A DNA stretch of 64,000 bases from Streptomyces sp. NBC_01351. Lineage in GTDB: Bacteria > Actinomycetota > Actinomycetes > Streptomycetales > Streptomycetaceae. The translations under genes were made by a program, and so were the position numbers. Below the pieces are notes generated by a model. It was given only the letters and a program-made list of their open reading frames with translations. It searched no databases and had not been told where the DNA came from. This document shows positions 1 to 8,099 of this stretch, piece after piece. Location: positions 4,779,501 to 4,843,500 of the forward strand of contig NZ_CP108356.1 of the NCBI RefSeq assembly GCF_036237315.1, read 5' to 3'. Position 1 is the stretch's first letter, and each line of letters opens with the position of its first letter.

Positions 1-1
1 C

Positions 2-658
2 ACCGGCATCGTCGTCGACGACCGCCTGCGCACCGACGATCCGCTGATCCACGCCATCGGCGACTGCGCCGAGCACCGCGGCAACCGGGGCGGCTCCCTG
101 GCCTCCGGCTGGGCCCAGGCCGAGGCGCTCGCCCGCCACCTGACCACCGGCGCCCGCGGCGTGGCCGCCGCCCGCCGCGTGCTGCGCCCCCGCATCGCGG
201 GCCCAGGCCTCGTCGTCCTGGGCATGCCCGGCAGCGCCCCCGCCGACGAGACGATCACCCTCGACGACCCGGCGAACGGCCGCTACGCCCGCCTGGAACT
301 CACCGGCGAGCGCATCGCAGCGGGGGTCCTCCTCGGCTTCGACCGGGCCATCGCCACCACGACCGAGCTGTACGTGCACGACCTGCCCGTCCCGCGCGAC
401 CGGCTGAGCCTGCTCCTGGGCCGGGCTCCGCGCGTCGCGCGCAAGGGCTCCGCGGAGCTCTGCCCCGAGACGGTCGTGTGCCTGTGCAACAACGTCACCC
501 ACCAGGACCTCACCGACGCATGGCACGCCGGGGCCCGCGAGGTCGCCGACCTCGCCGCCGCCACCCGCGCCACCACCGGCTGCGGTGGCTGCACCCGCCA
601 GGTGGAGTCGATCTGCACCGCCCTGGCCTCCACCAAGGCTGCCGCGACCGGCAGTTGA
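2..658 (+). CDS. FAD-dependent reductase with C-terminal BFD-like [2Fe-2S] domain, nitrate/nitrite assimilation type (5' truncated)
   Basis: The reading frame is open from the window edge, so the N-terminus is missing. The first visible residues include IHAIGDCAEH, the conserved FAD-contacting motif near the end of pyridine-nucleotide-disulphide oxidoreductase domains. The C-terminus carries the four cysteines of a BFD-like iron-sulphur domain: CLC, then GCGGC about 33 residues later. This layout matches the electron-transfer subunit of actinobacterial assimilatory nitrate/nitrite reductases, which passes electrons from NAD(P)H through FAD and Fe-S to the catalytic subunit in the cytoplasm. 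The next gene, 37 bp downstream on the same strand, is a second NirB-type flavoprotein. The family call is secure; the exact partner is inferred because the catalytic gene lies outside the window. Confidence 0.8.
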   Translation, partial: TGIVVDDRLRTDDPLIHAIGDCAEHRGNRGGSLASGWAQAEALARHLTTGARGVAAARRVLRPRIAGPGLVVLGMPGSAPADETITLDDPANGRYARLELTGERIAAGVLLGFDRAIATTTELYVHDLPVPRDRLSLLLGRAPRVARKGSAELCPETVVCLCNNVTHQDLTDAWHAGAREVADLAAATRATTGCGGCTRQVESICTALASTKAAATGS

Positions 659-695
659 ACCGGCGCGGTGGCCCTCTTCCAGTAAAGGACACCGC

Positions 696-1907
696 ATGAC
701 CACCCGCACCCTCGTCGTCATCGGGCACGGTATGACCGGCCACCGCCTCGTGGAGGAGCTCCGCTCCCGCGACCGGGACGGAACCTGGCGGGTGGTGGTC
801 CTCGGGGAGGAGAGACACCCCGCCTACGACCGGGTGAAGCTCAGCTCCGCCCTCGACGGCACGACCCCGGCCGAGCTGAGCCTCGTACGGCCGGCCCTGT
901 TCGACGACGCCCTGGTGGAGCTCCGGCTCTCCACCAGGGCCGTCGGCGTTGACCGCGAAGCCCGCACCGTCACCCTGGCGGACGGCGGCCACCTCGCCTA
1001 CGACGCCCTCGTGCTCGCCACCGGATCGGTCCCCTTCGTCCCGCCGGTGCCCGGCCGCGACCTGCCCGGGGCCTGCGTCTACCGCACCCTCGACGACCTC
1101 GACGCCATCCGTGAGGCCGCCGCCCGCACCACCACCGGGGTGGTGATCGGCGGCGGCCTCCTCGGGCTGGAGGCCGCCAACGGCCTGCGGCTGCTGGGGC
1201 TGACCCCGCACGTCGTGGAGATGGCACCGCGGCTGATGCCCGTCCAGGTCGACGAGGGCGGCGGCCGGGTGCTCGACCGGCTCGTGGGCCGGCTCGGCGT
1301 CACCACCCACCTCGGCGCCCGGACCAGCCACATCGAGGCGGGCCCCGACGGGAACGTGGCCCGCCTGGTCTTCGCGGACGGTACGTCGATCGAGACCGGC
1401 CTGGTCGTCTTCTCCGCCGGCGTACGCCCCCAGGACTCCCTGGCCGGCCCGGCCGGTCTGCCGCGCGGTGAGCGCGGCGGCTTCCTCGTCGACGACCACT
1501 GCCGTACGGAGGACCCGCACATCTGGGCCATCGGCGAGTGCGCGGCCGTCGAGGGACGCTGCTACGGCCTGGTCGCCCCCGGCTACCGGATGGCCGAGGC
1601 GGTCGCGGGGCAGCTGCTCGGCGACGGTCCGACCCGCTTCCCCGGCGCCGACATGTCCACGAAGCTCAAGCTGATGGGTGTGGACGTCGCCTCCTTCGGC
1701 GACGCCCACGCGCAGACCCCGGGCGCGCTGTCCTTCGTACGGGAATCCGCGGGCGGCGACGTGTACGCCAAGCTCGTCCTCGACTCCGAGGGCGAGTGCC
1801 TGCTCGGCGGGATCCTGGCCGGCGACGCGGCGGCGTACCCCCGGCTGCGCTCCCTGCTGGGCAGCGAACTCCCCGACTCCGCCGAGGCCTTGCTCGCCGA
1901 CGCGTAA
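696..1907 (+). CDS. NirB-type NAD(P)H-nitrite reductase FAD domain protein
   Basis: 403 residues from ATG 696, chosen because AAAGGA (684-689) precedes it and because the Rossmann motif (VVIGHGMTGHRLVEEL) then starts at residue 6; longer starts only add a shadow of the previous gene. A second nucleotide-binding loop (VVIGGGLLGLEAA) and the late FAD motif IWAIGECA are present. YDRVKLSS is typical of NirB N-terminal domains. The sirohaem/4Fe-4S domains and the Cys motif of full NirB are absent, so it probably acts as a separate reductase module with the upstream BFD-domain protein. A strong terminator follows. Confident as a flavoprotein oxidoreductase; the nitrite or nitrate role is inferred from similarity and neighbours. 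Confidence 0.8.
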   Translation: MTTRTLVVIGHGMTGHRLVEELRSRDRDGTWRVVVLGEERHPAYDRVKLSSALDGTTPAELSLVRPALFDDALVELRLSTRAVGVDREARTVTLADGGHLAYDALVLATGSVPFVPPVPGRDLPGACVYRTLDDLDAIREAAARTTTGVVIGGGLLGLEAANGLRLLGLTPHVVEMAPRLMPVQVDEGGGRVLDRLVGRLGVTTHLGARTSHIEAGPDGNVARLVFADGTSIETGLVVFSAGVRPQDSLAGPAGLPRGERGGFLVDDHCRTEDPHIWAIGECAAVEGRCYGLVAPGYRMAEAVAGQLLGDGPTRFPGADMSTKLKLMGVDVASFGDAHAQTPGALSFVRESAGGDVYAKLVLDSEGECLLGGILAGDAAAYPRLRSLLGSELPDSAEALLADA

Positions 1908-1925
1908 TACGCGGCCGTACGGCGC

Positions 1926-1969
1926 AACGGCGAGAGCCCCCACCCTCTCGGGTGGGGGCTCTCGCCGTT
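1926..1969. terminator. Bidirectional intrinsic-type terminator between convergent genes
   Basis: Perfect 20-bp inverted repeat (1926-1945 and 1950-1969) with a 4-nt TCTC loop, lying between the plus-strand nitrite-type reductase (stop at 1907) and the minus-strand exporter (stop at 2008). There is little T-tract, which is usual in Streptomyces. Confidence 0.9.
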
Positions 1970-2007
1970 CGTGTGGCGCGGGGCGCCGGGGTACCGGGGG
2001 TGCCGGA

Positions 2008-3462
2008 TCAGACTCCGGCGGTCTCCGGCTGACGCTCGGCGGCCGGCGCCGCCTGCGCCTGCTGCTCGGGCTTCTTCAGGCCCAGGGCGATCAGTGCGAC
2101 GATCGCGATGCCGACGGCGGCGATGAAGACCGCCGTGCGCAGACCGTCGGTGGTGGCGGCGCTCAGGGCCTCACCGGTCTGGCCCTCCAGGCCGGAGTTG
2201 GCGATGGCGACGAGGACGGCGAGGCCGACGGCGCCGCCGATCTGCTGGGTGGTGGAGGCGACACCGGAGGCGATGCCCTGGTCCTCGGGGGCGACGCCGA
2301 TCGCGGCGGCACCGAACATCAGGGTGTAGCCGGCGCCCTGGCCCAGGCCCATGACGATCATGCCGGGGACGAGGATCCAGTACGAGGCGTCGGTCGCCAT
2401 GGTGAAGCCGAGGATGGCGGTGCCGATGACACCGATGACCATCGCGGCGATCATGATGGCGCGGATGCCGTGCTTGGTGGCGAGGCCGCCGGCGGTCTGG
2501 GCGCCGATGGCGATGGCGACCATCGGGACGAGGAAGGCGAGACCGGTCTCCAGCGGGCTGTAGCCGTGGACGCCTTGGAAGTAGACCGTGAGGAAGTACA
2601 GCAGGGTGCCGAAGCTGGCCATGTAGAAGAAGGTCACGCCGACGGCGGTGGTGAGGTTGCGGTTGCCGAAGAGGGACAGCGGCAGCAGCGGGTCGGCGGA
2701 GTTCTTCTCGATGACGAAGAACGCGACGAGCAGGACGACGCCGAGGGCGAGCGCGCCGAGGACGACCGGGGCGGTCCAGCCGGACTCCGGGCCCTGGACC
2801 AGGGCGAAGACGATCGCGGTGATTCCGACGGTGGACGTCAGCGCGCCCAGCAGGTCGAAGCTGCGGCCGCTCTTGCCGGTGGTGTCGGGCTTGATCAGCG
2901 GGAAGGCGAGGAACATCGCGATGCCGGCGAGCGGCACGTTGACGTAGAAGACGGACTCCCAGCCGAAGGACTCGGTGAGCACGCCGCCGAGCAGCGAGCC
3001 GACGATCATGCCGCTACCGCCCGCGGTGCCCCAGACGGCGAAGGCGCGGTTGCGCTCCTTGCCCTCCGCGAAGCTCGTCGAGACCAGGGTGAGGGTGGCC
3101 GGGAAGAGGAAGGCGCCGCCGATGCCCTGGATGGCGCGGGCGGCGATCAGCACCTCGGGGGAGCCGGCGAGGCCGCCGAGCAGGGAGGAACCGGCGTAGA
3201 GGGCGAGTCCGAGGACGAACATCCGGCGCGGGCCGAAGAGGTCGCAGGCGCGGCCGCCGAGGAGCAGGAACCCGCCGAAGGCGACGGCGTAGGCGCTGAC
3301 GACCCACTGGAGGGTCTGGGCGGAGAAGCCGAGGCCACTGCCGATGTCGGGCAGGGCCACGTAGACGATGTTGTAGTCGATGGAGATGATCAGCTGGGCG
3401 AAGGCCAGCAGGGCCAGGGTGAGGCCGAGGCGCTTGCGCCGGCCTTCCGTGTTGGTGGACAT
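2008..3462 (-). CDS. MFS multidrug exporter, DHA2 (EmrB/QacA) type
   Basis: 484 residues starting at ATG 3462 (GGGAG upstream). About 14 hydrophobic segments can be counted. The signature between helices 2 and 3 (GGRACDLFGPRRMF) and the motif C-like GIGGAFLFPATL are those of the 14-helix proton-driven drug exporters. The N-terminus begins MSTNTEGRRKR, a short basic cytoplasmic tail. It lies 95 bp downstream of the adenylate-forming ligase gene and is probably co-transcribed with it. In this run of minus-strand biosynthetic-looking genes it is the likely exporter or self-resistance pump for the product. A longer frame extends upstream but only as a shadow of the ligase gene. Confidence 0.88.
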   Translation of the reverse strand: MSTNTEGRRKRLGLTLALLAFAQLIISIDYNIVYVALPDIGSGLGFSAQTLQWVVSAYAVAFGGFLLLGGRACDLFGPRRMFVLGLALYAGSSLLGGLAGSPEVLIAARAIQGIGGAFLFPATLTLVSTSFAEGKERNRAFAVWGTAGGSGMIVGSLLGGVLTESFGWESVFYVNVPLAGIAMFLAFPLIKPDTTGKSGRSFDLLGALTSTVGITAIVFALVQGPESGWTAPVVLGALALGVVLLVAFFVIEKNSADPLLPLSLFGNRNLTTAVGVTFFYMASFGTLLYFLTVYFQGVHGYSPLETGLAFLVPMVAIAIGAQTAGGLATKHGIRAIMIAAMVIGVIGTAILGFTMATDASYWILVPGMIVMGLGQGAGYTLMFGAAAIGVAPEDQGIASGVASTTQQIGGAVGLAVLVAIANSGLEGQTGEALSAATTDGLRTAVFIAAVGIAIVALIALGLKKPEQQAQAAPAAERQPETAGV

Positions 3463-3557
3463 GGCAGTACGGCTCCCGTGTCGGGGTCGGGGGTTGGGCG
3501 TTCGGGTGGTGCGGGGGTTTCGCTTCAGGGGGTCTGTGTGGCGCGGCGGGCCGGGTG

Positions 3558-5138
3558 TCAGGAGGCCAGGCCGTGCGTCACCTGGTCGGCCAGCCGGCGG
3601 GCCAGCTCCAGGCGCTTGATCTTGGCGGTGGCGGTGCGCGGCAGCTCGCCCAGCTTCATCTGGATGGGGTCGGCCATGTCCGACTGGTCGGCGATGGCGC
3701 GGCTCCAGCGGGCGAGGTCCAGCGGCGCGTCGTCCTTGGTGCAGACGACCGGCACCGGCTCCTGGGCGGGGCCCGGGACGATGACGAGTTCGGTGAGCTC
3801 CGGGAGCCGGTGCAGGACCGTGTCCTCGACCTCGAGCGTCGAGTGGATGGTCGGGATCTGGTCGACCTCGCGGTCGAGCAGGTGCAGGCAGCCCCACTTC
3901 GTGCGGTAGCCGACGTCGCCGCCGCGCCACCACTCGCCGTCGACCTGCTTGTCGAAGCGCTCGCCCTCGCCGTAGTAGGTCAGGGCGCGGCCCGCGGTCG
4001 CCACGTCGATGTAGCCGGGGTTCTCGCGGGAGGGCTTCTTGCCGTTGCGGGCGACCAGGCGGTACTTGGTGATGCCCGGGGTCGGGTAGCCCTGGCAGCG
4101 GCCGTCGGCCTTCATGACGGTCTTGCGGGTGTACGGGCGGGCCACCAGCGGGCCGCACTCGCTCTGGCCGTAGACCTGGAGGAAGACCGGGTTCGTACGC
4201 TCCGAGGCGCGCAGGAACTTGTCCATCGTGCCGGGGTGGATGGCGTCGAAGGTGCTGTTGTAGAAGCGGACGGTCTTGAACGGCTTGCGGGGGTCGTCCA
4301 GGATCGATTCGCATTCCAGGAACGAGTTCGGGTGCGTCTCGAAGACGCCGGGACGGTACTTGACCATCGCGTCGGCGACCTTGCCGGGCTCGGCGTCGTC
4401 CAGGAACACCATCGGCTTGTTGCGCAGCATCATCGCGGCGATGCCGGGGTACATGCGCGAGTGCACGTACGAGACGTGCATCAGGATCGGCTCGCGCCGG
4501 CGCAGCATGCTGACGACCTTGTCCTGCCAGCGGTAGCGCGATCCGATGGAGCGGGCCGAGTGCACCACGAGCTTCGGGATACCGGTGGTGCCCGAGGTGT
4601 GCGTCATGATCGCGTGCGAGTCGGGGTGCAGCGTCACGGGCGTGCGCTCGGGCGCGCCGGCCAGGTCGGCGAGGGTGATGGCGCCCTCGACCGGCTCGGT
4701 GACGGAGATGACCCGGGCGGTGAGCTCGGAGAGCGGCGAGGAAGCCAGCGAACCGGTCAGCTTGGCCGCGTCCGTCAGGAGGGTGGGGGAGGGCAGCCGC
4801 TGCAGCAGCGCGGTGATGGTCTCCCCGTCGAGGTGCGCGGAGAGCATCACCGGGACGGCACCGATGCGGGACGCGGCGCAGGCGAGCAGGGTGATGTCGA
4901 AGTTGTTGGTTTTGTGGATGACGACGTGGTCGCTGGGCCGGACACCGGTGGCCCAGAGACGATTCGCCATCTCGGCTATCAGGTCGGCGAACGTGGCGAC
5001 CGTCAGGACCTGGCCGACCTCGGGGAGGGCGTCCATGGTGCGGTCGAGCGTGATGGTGTTGGCGCCGAACTGGGCGGCAGCCTCCTCGGCGACGAGGCCG
5101 AGATAGAGCGGCGTCTTGTTCTTCGGTATCCGGAGCAT
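3558..5138 (-). CDS. Adenylate-forming acyl/aryl ligase (ANL superfamily)
   Basis: 526 residues. The ATP-binding loop is HTSGTTGIPK, the A5-like motif is YGQSECGP, and the hinge/C-terminal catalytic lysine motif near the end is PRTATAKIKR, with Ala in place of the usual Gly before the Lys. Such enzymes activate a carboxylic acid as acyl-AMP and pass it to CoA, a carrier protein or an amine; no carrier protein gene is visible nearby. The start is the first ATG of the frame. Upstream lies a terminator-like hairpin (5251-5282) separating it from the flavoprotein genes. In context (orphan chorismate synthase, arylamine N-acetyltransferase) an aromatic acid substrate is plausible but unproven. Distant relatives include the ligase-like enzymes that diazotise aromatic amines, so the reaction should not be assumed to be CoA ligation. 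Confidence 0.82.
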   Translation of the reverse strand: MLRIPKNKTPLYLGLVAEEAAAQFGANTITLDRTMDALPEVGQVLTVATFADLIAEMANRLWATGVRPSDHVVIHKTNNFDITLLACAASRIGAVPVMLSAHLDGETITALLQRLPSPTLLTDAAKLTGSLASSPLSELTARVISVTEPVEGAITLADLAGAPERTPVTLHPDSHAIMTHTSGTTGIPKLVVHSARSIGSRYRWQDKVVSMLRRREPILMHVSYVHSRMYPGIAAMMLRNKPMVFLDDAEPGKVADAMVKYRPGVFETHPNSFLECESILDDPRKPFKTVRFYNSTFDAIHPGTMDKFLRASERTNPVFLQVYGQSECGPLVARPYTRKTVMKADGRCQGYPTPGITKYRLVARNGKKPSRENPGYIDVATAGRALTYYGEGERFDKQVDGEWWRGGDVGYRTKWGCLHLLDREVDQIPTIHSTLEVEDTVLHRLPELTELVIVPGPAQEPVPVVCTKDDAPLDLARWSRAIADQSDMADPIQMKLGELPRTATAKIKRLELARRLADQVTHGLAS

Positions 5139-5250
5139 GAGTTCAAGTTCGCATCGGAGTTCCGCAGGCCCAATAGCAGACGATTGACTGTGTCAGATCG
5201 ATGAAATCAGGTCACCGATCGTGGCGAAAAGGGACGGGGTGCACGGGGAA

Positions 5251-5282
5251 AAGCCCGTAGCGGATAATTCCGCTACGGGCTT
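5251..5282 (-). terminator. Terminator hairpin downstream of the first WrbA-like gene
   Basis: Perfect 13-bp inverted repeat (5251-5263 / 5270-5282) with an ATAATT loop, between the WrbA-like gene ending at 5348 and the ligase gene starting at 5138. It ends one transcription unit and implies that the ligase plus exporter pair has its own promoter in 5139-5250. Confidence 0.8.
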
Positions 5283-5347
5283 CTCCTGCTTCCCGGCCGG
5301 CGGGAAGGGGTGTGGCGTGTGGCGTGAGATGTGTCCCGGTGTCCGGG

Positions 5348-5995
5348 CTACTTCCCGAGCCCCTGCTTGATCGCCGCGGCGATCTCCATGGTGCGTACGG
5401 TCTGGTAGCCGACGGCCGCGAGGTTGTCCTCGGTCACGTTCTGCGCGAGCTGGCCGGGCACGGCCTGCAGGCCGGACGTGGCACTCACGCCGTACGGGTT
5501 CCCGTTGCTCGGCGCGAGCAGGATCGGGTCGGTGACGCCCGGCGGCACGATGATCGCGCCCCAGTGGTAGAAGACGTTCGACAGCGACAGGATGGTCGAC
5601 TCCTGGCCGCCGTGCTGGGTGCCCGTCGAGGTGAACGAGGACATGGCCTTGTTCTTCAGGCCTGCGCGGGCGTGCAGTTCGAAGGTCTGGTCGATGAAGT
5701 GCTTGAGCGGACCGGCCATCGCGCCGTAACGGCCCGGGGTGCCCCAGATGACGGCGTCGGCCCAGTCCAGGTCGTCGATCGTGGCGATCTCCACCTCACG
5801 GCTGCTGCCGCTGGTGTGCTCCTCGTACGCCTCCGTCCACGCGGTGTAGTTGGGCGCGAGGGTGCTCTCCTGGATCTCGGCGACGCGGCGCAGACGGACC
5901 TGCGCGCCCGCCTTCTCCGCGGCTTCCGCGGCGGCCACCGCGAGCTTGTGGATGTTGCCGGTGGCGGAGTAATAGACAATCGCGACGTTGGTCAT
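5348..5995 (-). CDS. WrbA-like flavodoxin-fold NAD(P)H:quinone oxidoreductase (copy 1)
   Basis: 215 residues. The N-terminus VAIVYYSATGNIHKLA is the FMN phosphate-binding loop; WGTPGRYGAMAGPLK and STGTQHGGQE follow at the usual positions for WrbA/NQO-type FMN proteins, and NGNPYG is characteristic of the family. The expected reaction is two-electron reduction of quinones, or reduced-flavin supply, using NAD(P)H. The gene starts 27 bp after the SnoaL-like gene and probably ends a four-gene unit (7875 to 5348). It resembles the second copy at 7264-7875 but carries a short extra insertion around residues 45-65, so the two are diverged paralogues, not a recent duplication. Confidence 0.85.
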   Translation of the reverse strand: MTNVAIVYYSATGNIHKLAVAAAEAAEKAGAQVRLRRVAEIQESTLAPNYTAWTEAYEEHTSGSSREVEIATIDDLDWADAVIWGTPGRYGAMAGPLKHFIDQTFELHARAGLKNKAMSSFTSTGTQHGGQESTILSLSNVFYHWGAIIVPPGVTDPILLAPSNGNPYGVSATSGLQAVPGQLAQNVTEDNLAAVGYQTVRTMEIAAAIKQGLGK

Positions 5996-6022
5996 CGGAT
6001 ATTCCGTCTCTCTTCGTGGGAA

Positions 6023-6418
6023 TCAGGGATTGACGGTCTCGCGGTCAATTCCCGGAGGGTTGTCGATCGCATAGCGCCATGAGCCGTCCGCGCCCCGGCG
6101 CACCACGTCCGTCGCCGTGCCCTCGTGGTGTACGGGAGTTCCGTCCGGCGAGACACCCTTGATCAGATAGTCACACAACAGGAGTGCCAGATCGCCGTAC
6201 TCGTAGCAGTGGCGCACCGAGAGTTTCATCGGAATTCCGAGGGCCATGAAACTGCTCGTCGCCGCGCGCCGGCCGTCCCCGGTGACGACGTTCCCGGGGG
6301 TGAGCACGCGCACCGCGCCCGGCTCGAAGAGGCGGTCGATCGCCTCCAGGTCGCGGGCGTTGAAAGCGCGGAGGAAGGCGTTGGGAAGTTCGGCCGGTTC
6401 TACGACAGCCGTGGTCAT
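6023..6418 (-). CDS. SnoaL-like / NTF2-fold protein
   Basis: 131 residues with the pattern of the SnoaL/NTF2 superfamily: LPNAFLRAFNARDLEAIDRLFEP at the start, then a conserved alpha+beta barrel. A good ribosome site (AGGAGAG) precedes ATG 6418. Members of this fold act as cyclases, isomerases or hydratases in polyketide and aromatic pathways, or as small binding proteins. Here the gene lies between the N-acetyltransferase and a WrbA-like gene on one transcript. No catalytic residues can be assigned with confidence by eye. Confidence 0.75.
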   Translation of the reverse strand: MTTAVVEPAELPNAFLRAFNARDLEAIDRLFEPGAVRVLTPGNVVTGDGRRAATSSFMALGIPMKLSVRHCYEYGDLALLLCDYLIKGVSPDGTPVHHEGTATDVVRRGADGSWRYAIDNPPGIDRETVNP

Positions 6419-6460
6419 GATCTCTCCTGGGAGTGGGAAGGAGGGGTCCAGTGGGGGGAT

Positions 6461-7264
6461 TTACTCGACGGCGACGCCGCGCGACCCTTCGGGACGCACC
6501 GGCTCGTCCGGCAGCCGCTCCAGCGCCAGCCCGAAGTGCTTGTGGTAGGCCTCGAACACCTCCACGTCATCGGCGAGATGCTCCTCGCGGAACTCGCCGT
6601 GGACGCGCTGCGTCAGCGTGCGGCCCTTCAGCGTGACCCGGCCCTCGACCGTCGGCAGCGAGCAGAACACGTCCTGCATGAACGGCGAGTCGGGGCAGGT
6701 GCGGAACCACCACAGCGAGGGCCGGAAGTCGCCCAGCTCGCGCGCCCGGCCGTCGACCCGGTACAGCGGTTCGCCGTCCAGCAGCAGGTCGAACTCGCCC
6801 TGCTGCTCCGGCCTGAAGGCGAACGCGCCGTGCGGGTCGAACTGCACGGACTCGGCCCCCAGCAGCAGCGGGCGCCGCGCGTTGCGCCGGAACCCCACGT
6901 CGACCAGGTACGCCGCCCCGTCCAGGGTCACGCGCAGCACCAGATGCCCCAGCGGGGCTCCCAGTCCGCCCGGGCGGTGCACCCGCGCCGCGAGGATCTC
7001 CACCTGGTAGCCGAGGGCCGTCAGCAGCATCCCGAAGGCCGGGTTCACCTCGTAGCAGCCGCCGCCCCGACCCTGGTGGACGATCTTGTCGACGACCCGC
7101 TCGTCCAGGTGGATCTCCTGGCCCAGGTGGTAGTCGAGGTTCTCGAACGGGACCGACAGCACGTGCCGTTCCGTCAGTTCGGCCAGCGTCGCCAGGTCCG
7201 TGCGCGCGGGGCGCGAGGCCCCGATCCGCGCCAGGTACGCCGACACCAGCACGTCGTCGAGCAT
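6461..7264 (-). CDS. Arylamine N-acetyltransferase family protein (amide synthase-like)
   Basis: 267 residues from ATG 7264, which overlaps the stop of the upstream WrbA-like gene (TGATG), implying translational coupling. The catalytic triad is complete and at canonical positions: Cys70 in RGGGCYEVN, His107 in APLGHLVLRV and Asp122 in LVDVGF. The family transfers acyl groups from CoA to aromatic amines. In antibiotic clusters its relatives (RifF type) instead close or form amides from carrier-bound acids. Its position beside an adenylate-forming ligase and an extra chorismate synthase makes acylation of a shikimate-derived aromatic amine an attractive guess; that role is inference. Confidence 0.9.
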   Translation of the reverse strand: MLDDVLVSAYLARIGASRPARTDLATLAELTERHVLSVPFENLDYHLGQEIHLDERVVDKIVHQGRGGGCYEVNPAFGMLLTALGYQVEILAARVHRPGGLGAPLGHLVLRVTLDGAAYLVDVGFRRNARRPLLLGAESVQFDPHGAFAFRPEQQGEFDLLLDGEPLYRVDGRARELGDFRPSLWWFRTCPDSPFMQDVFCSLPTVEGRVTLKGRTLTQRVHGEFREEHLADDVEVFEAYHKHFGLALERLPDEPVRPEGSRGVAVE

Positions 7265-7875
7265 CAGGCGTCCAGCGTCTTGATCACGGACGCGACCTGG
7301 AGCGTACGCCGCGCCTGGAAGGCGGCGGCCTCCAGGTTCTCCTCCGGGACCTGGCCCGGGTTGCCGCCGACGACGGCCGAAGCCCCGTACGGGTTGCCGT
7401 TCTTCGGCTTGTACAGCACCGGGTCGGTCGAACCGGTGGAGACGATGACCGATCCCCAGTGGGTGATCGCGTTGTGCAGGGCGAGGATCGCGGAGACCTG
7501 GCCGCCGTGGGCCGCCGAGCCGGAAGCGAAGGCGGAGACCGCCTTGTTCAGCAGCTTGCCCTCGATCGACAGCTTCGACGTGGAGTTGATGAAGTGCATC
7601 AGCTGCGGGGCGGCGAGACCGAAGTGCACCGGCGTGCCCAGCAGGATGCCGTCCGCCCACTCCAGGTCCGCGAGCGTCACCACGGGGATGTCCTTGGTGG
7701 CGTCCTGGTGGCCGGCGGCGCCGTCGCGGCTCGCGGACTCACCGTTCGGCGCGATCTCCGCGACGCGCAGCAGGCGCACCTCGGCGCCCTCCTTCTCGGC
7801 CGCGGCGGCGGCGGCCTCGGCGAGCTTGTGGGTGGAGCCGGTGGACGAGTAGTAGATGACAGCGATGTTCGTCAT
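7264..7875 (-). CDS. WrbA-like flavodoxin-fold NAD(P)H:quinone oxidoreductase (copy 2)
   Basis: 203 residues. It has the FMN loop (VIYYSSTGSTHKLAE), then LLGTPVHFGLAAPQL, FASGSAAHGGQ and the family motif NGNPYGAS. It is the first gene of the unit WrbA2-NAT-SnoaL-WrbA1. The 224-bp region upstream contains two direct repeats and an inverted repeat that may hold its operator. Two different WrbA-like proteins in a single transcript suggest distinct redox steps or substrates in one pathway. Confidence 0.85.
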   Translation of the reverse strand: MTNIAVIYYSSTGSTHKLAEAAAAAAEKEGAEVRLLRVAEIAPNGESASRDGAAGHQDATKDIPVVTLADLEWADGILLGTPVHFGLAAPQLMHFINSTSKLSIEGKLLNKAVSAFASGSAAHGGQVSAILALHNAITHWGSVIVSTGSTDPVLYKPKNGNPYGASAVVGGNPGQVPEENLEAAAFQARRTLQVASVIKTLDA

Positions 7876-7986
7876 GGCGTGCGGAAACTCCCTTTCGACC
7901 GCCCCCGCTCGTATCCGGTCTGCGTGTGCCGGGGCCTTGGAACGATCCTGTTCCGGGCGCCGCGCCCCGCCGAGGCCGGTGACCGC

Positions 7987-8040
7987 AGTACGTCAGGTGC
8001 GTACGGGTGCCCGGCAACTCCGGGCGGGAGTACGTCAGGT
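7987..8040 (-). promoter_or_regulatory. Candidate regulator-binding region: direct repeats agtacgtcaggt
   Basis: The 12-mer agtacgtcaggt occurs at 7987-7998 and again at 8029-8040, exactly 42 bp apart (four helical turns), 112 and 154 bp upstream of the WrbA2 start. A perfect 6-bp inverted repeat (8009-8014 / 8020-8025) lies between them. A third copy of the 10-bp core is upstream of the FMN reductase gene (10131-10140). The operator role is inferred from placement. Confidence 0.45.
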
Positions 8041-8099
8041 CGGCCGCTTCCGCACGTCCGCCGCATGCCGTCCGCACGTCCGCCGCGGACCGTCCTCGG

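Noticed and set aside
3555..5204. 549-codon plus-strand frame opposite the adenylate-forming ligase
   Set aside because: Arg/Gly/Val/Leu-rich mirror of a well-supported gene; no ribosome site and no domain pattern. Same for other long antisense frames, for example 510-1943, 10194-11498, 11555-13114, 17311-18639, 18759-21140 and 20861-22501.
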